A stretch of 64,000 nt of DNA, from assembly GCF_030769565.1 (NCBI RefSeq), contig NZ_JAVCAP010000020.1:82571-146570 (forward strand), given 5' to 3'. Numbering within the stretch: position 1 is the stretch's first letter; each line of letters begins with the position of its first letter. Shown here piece by piece: positions 53,975 through 62,900 of the stretch. The position numbers and the translations under genes were made by a program. The notes under the pieces were generated by a model. It had not been told where the DNA came from. It made no database searches and was given only the letters and a program-made list of their open reading frames with translations. This stretch comes from Methylophilus aquaticus (GTDB lineage Bacteria > Pseudomonadota > Gammaproteobacteria > Burkholderiales > Methylophilaceae).

Positions 53975-55033
53975 ATGGCATCTAAAATACATACAGGCCG
54001 TTTTTTTGAAGATTTCAAACTAAATGAAGTCATTCAACACGCGACGCCGCGCACAATCACAGCTGGCGATTGTGCTATGTACCTTGCGTTCACGGGCACA
54101 CGCAACCCACTACATTGCAGCACGCCTTTTGCGCAATCGCTGGGTTATACGCAGATGCCGGTAGATGACTTGCTGGCGTTTCATATTGCATTTGGCAAAA
54201 CCGTGCCTGACATTTCGGTCAATGCAGTCGCCAATCTGGGCTATGCAGATGTGCGTTTTCTGCAGCCAGTCTTTGTGGGAGACACGTTGACCACAACCAG
54301 CACAGTGATTGGCCTCAAGCAAAACTCCAGCGGTAAAAATGGCGTTGTCTGGGTACGCTCTACTTCCGTCAATCAGGATCAGCAACCAGTGTTAAGCTGG
54401 GTGCGCTGGGTCATGGTGCATAAAAAGAATCTCGATGTGCCAGCGCCTGAAACCGTCATTCCGGAATTACCCGCCTATGTAGAGGCGCAACAACTGCGTT
54501 TACCAGAGCCTTTTACTGCACACCATGAAATTTCAGTAGCCACTGGCGGCCGCTATTTCTGGGAAGACTATGCCGTGGGTGAACGACTGCGCCACCCTTC
54601 AGGCCTTACCCTGAATGACAGTGACCATACCATGGCCACGCATTTATACCAGAATAACGCGCGTCTGCACTTCGATGCGCACCTGATGCAATCCACACCG
54701 CAAGGACAGCGCCTGATCTATGGGGGAGTTGTGATTTCAGCCTGTCGTGCATTGAGTTTTGAAGGTCTGGAAAATGCCTTATCTATCGCAGCAATCAATG
54801 GAGGCACACATGCCAATCCAAGTTATGCAGGTGACACCATATATTGCATGACTGAAGTGTTGGAACAATGGGCGCTGCCCCATCCGCAACTGGGCGCACT
54901 CAGATTGCGCATGATCGGCCTGAAAAATATTCCGCCTGATCATGTTGAAAACATCAAGACATCGCAGGGATACCACCCGAATGTGGTACTTGACCTTGAT
55001 ATCACCGTTCTTATTCCACGTAAAGGAAACTAA
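53975..55033 (+). CDS. Double-hotdog MaoC-family hydratase (mesaconyl-CoA hydratase-like)
   Basis: 352 residues from the ATG at 53975; upstream in-frame codons overlap the previous gene and are not used. Two MaoC-like hotdog halves: ~1-165 (GRFFEDFKLNEVIQHATPRT, NLGYADVRFLQPVFVGDTL) and ~180-345 (GRYFWEDYAVGERLRHPSG, NDSDHTMATHLYQNNARLHF with the N/D-H hydratase motif, GGTHANPSYAGDTIY). This is the layout of mesaconyl-CoA (beta-methylmalyl-CoA) dehydratase. It lies between two CitE-like lyases, so it would interconvert an unsaturated C5 acyl-CoA with its hydroxy form. Confidence 0.8.
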   Translation: MASKIHTGRFFEDFKLNEVIQHATPRTITAGDCAMYLAFTGTRNPLHCSTPFAQSLGYTQMPVDDLLAFHIAFGKTVPDISVNAVANLGYADVRFLQPVFVGDTLTTTSTVIGLKQNSSGKNGVVWVRSTSVNQDQQPVLSWVRWVMVHKKNLDVPAPETVIPELPAYVEAQQLRLPEPFTAHHEISVATGGRYFWEDYAVGERLRHPSGLTLNDSDHTMATHLYQNNARLHFDAHLMQSTPQGQRLIYGGVVISACRALSFEGLENALSIAAINGGTHANPSYAGDTIYCMTEVLEQWALPHPQLGALRLRMIGLKNIPPDHVENIKTSQGYHPNVVLDLDITVLIPRKGN

Positions 55034-55035
55034 TT

Positions 55036-56037
55036 ATGGCCGTTCATCCAAATCAGGCATTGTTTGGCGGGGAAAAACCGTTTCCGGTAATTCCTGCCTG
55101 CGAACATTTCGCCGGCAGTGAAAAGCTCATTCTAAAAGCGTTATCCTTGCAAGACCCGACCAACCCAAACGGCGTAGGGCCAGTATTTGATATCACCTGT
55201 GACTGCGAAGATGGCGCGGCCAGTGGTCAGGAACAAGTCCATGCTGAAATGATAGTGCGCGTGCTCAACTCCGAGGCCAACCACTACAAGATGGCAGGCG
55301 CCCGCATCCATGACTACACCCATCCGCACTGGAAAAAAGATATCGATATTCTGGTGGGCGGTGCCGGTCAAGTGCTCAGTTATTTGACCATTCCAAAATG
55401 TACTGACATTGCGCAGGCGCGCGAGATGATTAGCTATATCCAGCAAGTCGCCAAACAACACGCTATCACCCGCGAAATTCCGGTGCATATTCTGATTGAA
55501 ACCCATGGCGCCTTGCGTCAGGTGCATGAAATTGCACAATTACCCTGGTTGCAAGTACTGGATTTCGGTCTGATGGATTTTGTCAGTGCACATCATGGGG
55601 CGATCCCGGCCAGTGCAATGCGCAGCCCTGGACAATTTGAGCACCGGCTGCTGGGTCGGGCCAAAGCCGAGGTCGTCTCTGCTGCATTGGCCAACGGCGT
55701 GGTGCCTGCACATAACGTGACGCTGGATCTGAAAAATGTCGAAGTCACTTACAGCGACGCCTCGCGTGCACGTAACGAATTTGGTTTTATGCGGATGTGG
55801 AGTATTTATCCAACGCAGATCCAGGCGATTGTGGATGCGATGAAACCGAACTATGACGAAGTCACAGATGCAGCCAATATCTTGCTGTCTGCACAAGCTG
55901 CTGACTGGGGGCCGATTCAATATGCGGGTGAACTGCACGACCGCGCAACCTATCGTTACTTTTGGGAAGTGCTACAAAAAGCCAAGCAAACTGGCGTCAG
56001 CATGCCGGAAGAAGCCTTGCAGAAATTTTTTGCTTAA
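55036..56037 (+). CDS. CitE-like lyase (malyl-/citramalyl-CoA lyase type), copy 2
   Basis: 333 residues. FDITCDCEDGAASGQEQVHA (~50-69) carries the acidic D-C-E-D-G loop; ARIHDYTHPHW, HILIETHGALRQVHEI with metal Glu, LDFGLMDFVSAHHGAIP, and a late SIYPTQIQAIV in place of the usual IHP. The VFDITCDCEDG form resembles the L-malyl-CoA/beta-methylmalyl-CoA lyase branch. It starts 2 bases after the hydratase stop. A hairpin of a dispersed repeat follows its stop. Confidence 0.8.
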   Translation: MAVHPNQALFGGEKPFPVIPACEHFAGSEKLILKALSLQDPTNPNGVGPVFDITCDCEDGAASGQEQVHAEMIVRVLNSEANHYKMAGARIHDYTHPHWKKDIDILVGGAGQVLSYLTIPKCTDIAQAREMISYIQQVAKQHAITREIPVHILIETHGALRQVHEIAQLPWLQVLDFGLMDFVSAHHGAIPASAMRSPGQFEHRLLGRAKAEVVSAALANGVVPAHNVTLDLKNVEVTYSDASRARNEFGFMRMWSIYPTQIQAIVDAMKPNYDEVTDAANILLSAQAADWGPIQYAGELHDRATYRYFWEVLQKAKQTGVSMPEEALQKFFA

Positions 56038-56045
56038 TTCTCATT

Positions 56046-56128
56046 TCACCACTAAGACACAGAGGCACCGAGAAAACCCGAGCACTGAAAGAAATATTCT
56101 TACAATGTTCTCCGTGCCTCTTGGGTGA
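56046..56128. repeat. CACAGAG-type intergenic hairpin element, copy 1
   Basis: GAGGCACCGAGAA (56062-56074) pairs with TTCTCCGTGCCTC (56108-56120) with one mismatch, extended by TCACC/GGTGA ends. It fills the citE-prpB gap. The outer sequence (CACTAAGACACAGAGGC) belongs to a dispersed repeat type common in many bacterial genomes. Confidence 0.7.
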
Positions 56129-56158
56129 ACAGGTTTTTTAAATATTTAGAGCGATCAC

Positions 56159-57040
56159 ATGAACAATACACTCACAACCCCCGGCGCACGTTTTCGTGCT
56201 GCCCTCGCAGCAGAAAAGCCGTTGCAGATTATAGGTGCCATCAATGCCTATCATGCCATGCTGGCGACCCAATCTGGCTTTAAAGCTATTTACTTGTCTG
56301 GCGGTGGTGTGGCTGCCGGCTCACTGGGCTTGCCTGACCTCGGCATTTCCAGTCTCGAAGATGTGCTCATTGATGTGCGCCGCATTACCGATGCAGTGGA
56401 CACGCCTTTGCTGGTTGATATCGATACTGGTTTTGGGGGAGCGTTTAACATTGCGCGCACCATCAAAAGCGTCGCCAAAGCTGGGGCTGCTGCAGTGCAT
56501 ATTGAAGATCAGGTCAGTGCCAAGCGCTGCGGTCACCGCCCCAATAAAGCTATTGTCAGCCTTGAAGAAATGGTAGATCGGGTCAAAGCTGCCGTGGATG
56601 CCAAACCATATGATGACTTTGTAGTGATGGCGCGCACCGATGCACTGGCGGTGGAAGGCCTGCAATCGGCGATTGACCGTGCCTGTGCCTGCGTTGAAGC
56701 GGGGGCTGACATGATTTTCCCCGAAGCCATGACCGAGCTTGCCATGTATCAGCAGTTTGTAGAAGCCGTGAAAGTGCCTGTGCTGGCCAATATTACCGAA
56801 TTTGGTTCTACCCCGCTATTTACCGTGGATGCGTTGGCCACTGCAGGCGTTGGTATGGTGCTGTATCCGCTGTCTGCCTTCCGCGCCATGAATCAGGCCG
56901 CCCTCAAGGTGTATCAGGGTATTCGCAAGGACGGCACGCAGAAAAATGTGCTTGACCTGATGCAAACGCGTGCCGATCTGTATGCGCATCTGGGCTATCA
57001 CGCCTTTGAAGAAAAGCTGGATGCCTTATACAAAAAATAA
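56159..57040 (+). CDS. prpB: 2-methylisocitrate lyase
   Basis: 293 residues. Catalytic KRCGH (122-126) in the family motif K-[KR]-C-G-H, metal loop DIDTGFGG (87-94), S-G-G-G-V-A near residue 47-52. Splits 2-methylisocitrate to pyruvate and succinate. A member of the same superfamily as PepM (5417-6715), but with the lyase Cys instead of the mutase EDKxxxKxNS loop. The ribosome site is weak; the gene starts after the hairpin repeat. Confidence 0.96.
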   Translation: MNNTLTTPGARFRAALAAEKPLQIIGAINAYHAMLATQSGFKAIYLSGGGVAAGSLGLPDLGISSLEDVLIDVRRITDAVDTPLLVDIDTGFGGAFNIARTIKSVAKAGAAAVHIEDQVSAKRCGHRPNKAIVSLEEMVDRVKAAVDAKPYDDFVVMARTDALAVEGLQSAIDRACACVEAGADMIFPEAMTELAMYQQFVEAVKVPVLANITEFGSTPLFTVDALATAGVGMVLYPLSAFRAMNQAALKVYQGIRKDGTQKNVLDLMQTRADLYAHLGYHAFEEKLDALYKK

Positions 57041-57048
57041 ACCTTTAC

Positions 57049-57076
57049 AGCCATTCCCGCCTCCGCGGGAATGGCT
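57049..57076. other. prpB-prpC intergenic hairpin
   Basis: A perfect 12-bp stem AGCCATTCCCGC / GCGGGAATGGCT with a CTCC loop. No T-run follows, so it is probably an RNA-stabilising or processing element within the operon mRNA. Confidence 0.6.
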
Positions 57077-57104
57077 GAAGTTTGATTTAAATAGGAGAGT
57101 GAAT

Positions 57105-58253
57105 ATGGAAACAACTCTTGAAGCCCCTAAAAAGAAAAAAGGCGTGGCTCTGGCCGGCGTTGCCGCTGGTACCACAGCCATCTGCACGGTGGGCCATAGC
57201 GGTAACGATTTGCACTACCGTGGTTACGATATTATCGAACTGGCAAACCATGCCACGTTTGAAGAAGTCGCTTATTTGCTGATTTACGGCGAGCTGCCCT
57301 CACCACTTCAGCTCGCAGCTTATCATCAAAGGCTCAAAAAGCTGCGCGGCCTGCCCAGTGCACTCAAAAGCGTACTGGAACAGATTCCAGCCAATGCGCA
57401 TCCGATGGATGTGATGCGCACGGGTTGCTCCATGCTAGGCACGCTGGAACCAGAATCCAGCGATCGCAACACCGCCGGCGCACAAGCGCTGGGCGATAGA
57501 CTGATTGCCTGCTTTGGCTCCATGCTGATTTACTGGTATCACTTCAGTCACCGAGGTGTGCGTATTGAAGTCGAAACAGATGATGACTCGATTGCAGCGC
57601 ATTTCTTGCATATATTACATGGCAAAAAACCTTCGGATTTGCATATCAAAGCCATGAACACCTCACTGGTGTTGTATGCCGAGCATGAGTTCAACGCCTC
57701 GACCTTTACTGCACGCGTAGTGTCTGGGACACTGTCTGACCTCTACTCATGCGTCACTGGCGCGATTGGTGCCTTGCGCGGCCCAAAACACGGCGGGGCC
57801 AACGAAGCCGCGATGGAAATTATCGAACGCTACCAAACGCCAGATGAAGCGGAAGCCGACATCATGGCAAGGATGGCACGCAAGGAAATCATCATTGGCT
57901 TTGGGCATCCGGTGTACACCATCGCTGACCCGCGCAATGAGTCGATCAAGGCCGTCAGCCGCGCCCTGTGTGAAGATGCGGGCAATATGCGCTTGTTCGA
58001 TATTTCTGCCCGTATTGAAGAAACCATGTGGCGCGAGAAAAAAATGTTCCCCAATCTGGACTGGTACAGTGCATCCAGCTATCACATGATGGGCATCCCC
58101 ACCGGAATGTTCACACCGATTTTTGTGATCTCGCGCACCACAGGCTGGGTAGCACATGCCATCGAGCAACGCATAGACAACAAAATCATTCGTCCGAACG
58201 CAGAGTACAGCGGCCCGGATAACAGACCGTTTGTGCCTCTGGAAAAACGTTAG
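57105..58253 (+). CDS. prpC: 2-methylcitrate synthase
   Basis: 382 residues from the ATG at 57105 (AGGAGAG upstream); the longer frame starting inside prpB is not used. Citrate synthase fold: [17 protein letters not shown], the catalytic His in [13 protein letters not shown], and [15 protein letters not shown] with the second His. The short length and the Y-R-G-Y-D start match PrpC rather than GltA. Condenses propionyl-CoA with oxaloacetate. Confidence 0.95.
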   Translation: METTLEAPKKKKGVALAGVAAGTTAICTVGHSGNDLHYRGYDIIELANHATFEEVAYLLIYGELPSPLQLAAYHQRLKKLRGLPSALKSVLEQIPANAHPMDVMRTGCSMLGTLEPESSDRNTAGAQALGDRLIACFGSMLIYWYHFSHRGVRIEVETDDDSIAAHFLHILHGKKPSDLHIKAMNTSLVLYAEHEFNASTFTARVVSGTLSDLYSCVTGAIGALRGPKHGGANEAAMEIIERYQTPDEAEADIMARMARKEIIIGFGHPVYTIADPRNESIKAVSRALCEDAGNMRLFDISARIEETMWREKKMFPNLDWYSASSYHMMGIPTGMFTPIFVISRTTGWVAHAIEQRIDNKIIRPNAEYSGPDNRPFVPLEKR

Positions 58254-58270
58254 TCTTAACCATCTTTTAG

Positions 58271-58335
58271 TCACAGAGAGCACAGAGGACTCAGAGAAAA
58301 ACCTGTTTCTTTAAACGCCTCTGTATGCTCTGTGG
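58271..58335. repeat. CACAGAG-type intergenic hairpin element, copy 2
   Basis: TCACAGAGAGCACAGAGG (58271-58288) pairs with CCTCTGTATGCTCTGTGG (58318-58335) with a few mismatches. Same repeat family as 56046-56128, inserted between prpC and prpD. Confidence 0.7.
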
Positions 58336-58362
58336 CCTAATCTTTATTTGAAAGAAAACTAA

Positions 58363-59823
58363 ATGTCCGCCCATATTTCTAATGTACGCCCCGATCCTGA
58401 TCAAGTCATTGTAGATATCGCCAACTACGTGGCAGATTTTGAAATTCACTCAAGCGAGGCTTTTGATACCGCACGTAACTGTCTGATGGATACGCTGGGC
58501 TGTGGTTTTGAAGCACTGGATTACCCTGCCTGTACCAAACTGCTGGGACCTGTGATCGCAGGCACCATCGTCCCTAATGGTGCAAAAGTCCCGGGCACGT
58601 CTTATCAACTAGACCCGATTCTGGCGGCTTTTAATATTGGTGCCATGATCCGCTGGCTGGACTTTAACGACACCTGGCTGGCAGCCGAATGGGGGCATCC
58701 TTCTGACAACCTGGGAGGTATTCTGGCCTCAGCGGACTATATGTCACGCAAAAATGTGGCCGAAGGCAAAGCGCCGCTGACCATGAAAGATGTCCTCACC
58801 GCCATGATCAAAGCCCATGAAATTCAAGGCGTACTGGCACTCGAAAACAGTTTTAACCGGGTTGGCCTCGACCACGTCATTCTGGTCAAAATTGCTTCCA
58901 CAGCCGTTGTCACTAAACTGCTGGGTGGCAACAAGCAAGACATCATCAATGCCGTGTCCAATGCCTTTGTTGATGGCCAAAGCCTGCGCACCTATCGCCA
59001 TAGCCCGAATACCGGCTCACGCAAATCATGGGCAGCTGGCGACGCTACTTCACGCGCGGTCCGCTTGGCCTGGATGACGCTGCAAGGCGAGATGGGCTAT
59101 CCAAGCGCGCTGACTGCCAAAACCTGGGGCTTTTATGATGTATTATTCAAAGGCAATGCCTTCAAATTCCAGCGCCCTTACGACTCATATGTGATGGAGC
59201 AGGTGCTGTTCAAAATCAGCTTCCCGGCAGAGTTCCACGCACAAACTGCAGTTGAATGTGCTTTCCAACTCAATGCAGAAGTGGGCAGTAAATTGCAAAC
59301 TTTAGAACAAATCGCGCAAATAGATAAAATCGTCATTACCACACATGAATCGGCGATTCGCATTATTGATAAAACAGGCCCTTTGGATAACCCCGCTGAC
59401 CGTGACCATTGTATTCAATACATGGCGGCGGTAGGTTTATTAAAAGGCAGTTTAACCGCACAAGACTACGAAGATGCCGCTGCCGCTGACCCACGTATTG
59501 ATGCTATACGTGACAAAATGACCTGCGTGGAAAAAGCTGAATACACCAAAGATTATCACGACCCAGAAAAACGCTCGATTGCCAATGCCATTCAAGTGTT
59601 GTTTAAAGATGGTACTAGCTCCAGTAATATCGCCGTCGAGTATCCTATTGGTCACCGTCGTCGTCGCGGAGAAGGCATTCCCGAGCTGGTCAAAAAGTTT
59701 AAAGTCAATCTGGCCCGCCGATTTGATGCTGAGAGGCAAGCAGATATTCTGGCCTTATGCCAGGATCAAACAAAACTCGAAGCAACGCCGGTCAACCAGT
59801 TTGTTGATATGCTGACTGTCTAA
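58363..59823 (+). CDS. prpD: 2-methylcitrate dehydratase
   Basis: 486 residues, normal for PrpD (MmgE/PrpD family). [10 protein letters not shown] near residue 45, [20 protein letters not shown] (~92-111) with the conserved substrate-site residues, and [20 protein letters not shown]. Forms 2-methyl-cis-aconitate (or, with some stereochemistry, 2-methylisocitrate), completed by AcnB. Last gene of the operon, followed by a strong terminator. Confidence 0.96.
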   Translation: MSAHISNVRPDPDQVIVDIANYVADFEIHSSEAFDTARNCLMDTLGCGFEALDYPACTKLLGPVIAGTIVPNGAKVPGTSYQLDPILAAFNIGAMIRWLDFNDTWLAAEWGHPSDNLGGILASADYMSRKNVAEGKAPLTMKDVLTAMIKAHEIQGVLALENSFNRVGLDHVILVKIASTAVVTKLLGGNKQDIINAVSNAFVDGQSLRTYRHSPNTGSRKSWAAGDATSRAVRLAWMTLQGEMGYPSALTAKTWGFYDVLFKGNAFKFQRPYDSYVMEQVLFKISFPAEFHAQTAVECAFQLNAEVGSKLQTLEQIAQIDKIVITTHESAIRIIDKTGPLDNPADRDHCIQYMAAVGLLKGSLTAQDYEDAAAADPRIDAIRDKMTCVEKAEYTKDYHDPEKRSIANAIQVLFKDGTSSSNIAVEYPIGHRRRRGEGIPELVKKFKVNLARRFDAERQADILALCQDQTKLEATPVNQFVDMLTV

Positions 59824-59850
59824 CATCACACAGCCAGAGAGTCTTTGAGG

Positions 59851-59880
59851 GGGGCGCATTCATGCGCCCTTTTTATTTTT
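59851..59880 (+). terminator. prp operon terminator
   Basis: GGGCGCAT-TC-ATGCGCCC followed by TTTTTATTTTT. Confidence 0.9.
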
Positions 59881-59936
59881 GTATTGGCTGGTATTTGTGA
59901 CCTGCTCCCCGTTTGCCCAACCCATTCATCAGGATA

Positions 59937-59964
59937 AAAAAAGCGACCCGAAGGTCGCTTTTTT
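59937..59964. terminator. Bidirectional terminator before the adhesin 3' end
   Basis: A6 GCGACC-CGAA-GGTCGC T6; ends the minus-strand adhesin gene 16 bases after its stop. Confidence 0.9.
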
Positions 59965-59980
59965 CAAATCAACATTTTGA

Positions 59981-62900
59981 TTATTGATCAACAATCAGTT
60001 TTTGTTGTGACAGCAGATTATTGATGATTGCCGCATCAGAACTCTGACCAGAGGTTAGATCCACACCACTCAACACGATCTGCTGGGTTGTGTTTCCACT
60101 GCTAAAGCTGCCAGAAACTGTATGCGCATCACTGGCAAATCCACCATTCGAACTGATATGAACGATAGTATCGCTACCTGATTTCTCAAAGTGCATGTAG
60201 TTTTGCAGATTGTTTGGATTCTCGCCTTGCAACAAATCACGAATATCCAGAACATCCCCACCCTGTGCCACTGTCGCTTTATTAAAGTCGGTAATTGTGT
60301 CACGCGCAGGATTGCCAGCAACGCCTTCATCACCGCTATCCCATTTGAAGACATCTACACCGACACCACCGGTCAAAGTATCGTTACCCTTGCCGCCAAT
60401 CAGGATATCATTCCCCTCATTGCCATTCAGGGTGTCGTTACCGGCTCCACCACGCAGAATGTCATTCCCAGCGCCACCATTGAGTGTGTCATTACCATCG
60501 AAGCCATAAATAATGTCGTTCCCAGAAGTACCTGTCAGGACGTTGTTACCAGCATCTCCTCCAGTGATCACGTTACTGTTGCTTGCACTGCTTAACAAAT
60601 CAATATTAATCAGGTTGGCAGAGGTTGCAGAGTCCTGCAGATTGGTACTGTCGGTCGCTGTAATGGTGAAGCTTTGCAACAGGCTGACATCAACCAGCTG
60701 CTCATTGACTCTGACGGTGGACAAGAATTCGTTCAACGCCAGATTATCTACAGTACCGCCATCTGCAGCAGTAATCACCATCTTACCACTGGCACCCAAC
60801 AGGCCCAGGAAACCGCTGTTTTGTGAGTAGTTCACAGACAAGCCTAATTCATTGGCGACGGCCTGAGAATAAGTCATGTATGCAGAACCCAATGTCACTC
60901 CCAGCAAAGTGCTATAAGAGATCGTTACTGTACTAATGTTGTTATTCACATCTGTTGCTGTAAAGGCCTGACGGCTAGAGAAGTTGAGTAAATCAACATT
61001 CAGCAATCCTGGCAATGTCAGCAAACCAGCCGCGCTAACAGCATTGCCAACCTCGGGAGCAACGGCTGGTGTCGGTACGTAAGTATTATTGTTGGCAACA
61101 TTCAAGGTCAAATCAGCAGTGCTGGTATCACCATCATTGTCACTCAGGGTATAAGTGACTGTGGTGCTACCCGCTGGCTGGATCGTGCTGGACGTTGTAA
61201 TCTTGATGTTATCTAACAAACCACCCGTACTATTGGTGTCCACAGATTTAAACTCAACACGCATCTGATTTCCGGTACCGCTAAAGGTATATGAGAAAGT
61301 ACTCATCGTGAGGTTTTTGGTGTTGACGGTATCAATTACCTTACCATCCACAATCACCTGAATCGCAGAGTCTGTACCCGAGGTATAACCAGAGCGTGCT
61401 GCATAATCAAAGCTCAATGTCACAGTGTCGTTTTTGCCAGGATTAATAAAGGTGTACAAATTACCATCACCCTTAAAGTTCTCAATCTCCAGCACGTTGC
61501 CATAACTTGCAGAGAGTCCATAGGTTGTGCTTGGCAAAATTTCGATTTTACCGCTTGGATTATCAGTGAACCATCCTAGTGGCACCGGTGTTTGCTGACT
61601 GTCTCCGTTCGCGTCAAAAGTGGTATCAACTAATGTGACTTTTGTTTGCCCAGGCGTAAAGGTGTACTTGCCGTTATCCATATCAACCACGAAGCTGCCC
61701 GAAGCTGTCTTGACAGTCAGTTCATGCGTGCTTGTATTGTAAGTACTGTTATTCGTGCCTGTGACAGTCAAAGCACCGGTCTTACCATCAAAATTGTAAG
61801 TAGTCCCTTCGATGACCAGCGATTTAACGTAACCACCATCGGCACCAAAACCACCACCATCGGTCAGAGCACCTGAAACAGGGGTGGGTACAGTCTGGCT
61901 GAGTGCTGCATCCAGCTGTGCAAAGTTAGACACAGGAATGGCATCTGTATCAACTTCAGTGATACCGTTGTATGCGATCTGGTTCATGCTGTTAGCAACT
62001 TGTGTAGCTGAAACGCCACTACCAATACCAAGTGCGTATTCATTAATATCATTCGCTTTAAGGAAGGCTTCCCAGGCTTGTCTATCAGCATCACCAGTTT
62101 CAAGTCCCCAATTTGGCTCGCCATCTGAGAAGAAATAGCCCACATTTTGTCCTCCAGAAACTTTGCCATTGGAGTTAAATGCTGATTTTGATCCATCTAA
62201 CGCTGAGTCGTAATTTGTGCCACCTACCGCTGACAAGTTTGAAAGCACTTGTTTAGCCTCAGCAATCGTCACCCATGAGGATGTCTTCTGAGAAGACCCA
62301 TCAGAGAAGGTCACAATCATGACACGGACATCACCGCCTAAATTGGCATACTGATTGAGCAAATTATTGATAGAAGCAACCACACTATCCAGACGCGAGG
62401 TGCCATTTACACCGTCTCTGGTCGCCATACTGCCAGACACATCAATGGTTAACATGATGTTGGTACCTGCTGCACCGGTTGCAGTGACAGTTTGATTGGT
62501 AGCCGTTGGCGCATCGTCAGAAACATTCACAGTGATAGACCCAGTAGTCGTCGTGTCTGTATCTTTAGCATTCACCCCAAATGTCAGCGCGAGAGTATCC
62601 TCACCTGCCGCTGGGTGATCAATCGGACCTGACAAGCGTACTGCATAGTCACCATCCTGCTCGATAGTGACACGAATGACTTCTTTACCATTTGCAGAAC
62701 CAATCAATGTTCCGGTGTTGTCACCGGTCCAGGTAATTGCTACACCACCAGAAGTGTAATTTGTTGTAGGCGCTGTTAGTGTCACGCTCTGTAAATCACC
62801 GTTAGGGTCACTGATACCCAAGGAACCTGAGGCGATGATATTTGACGAACCTGCATCAATCAAACCACCTGGCAAGCCATCTTCTGAGACTTCAACGGTG

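Noticed and set aside
56159..57040. prpB considered as a second PEP mutase
   Set aside because: It has KRCGH and lacks the EDKxxxKxNS loop; a methylisocitrate lyase in a prp operon.
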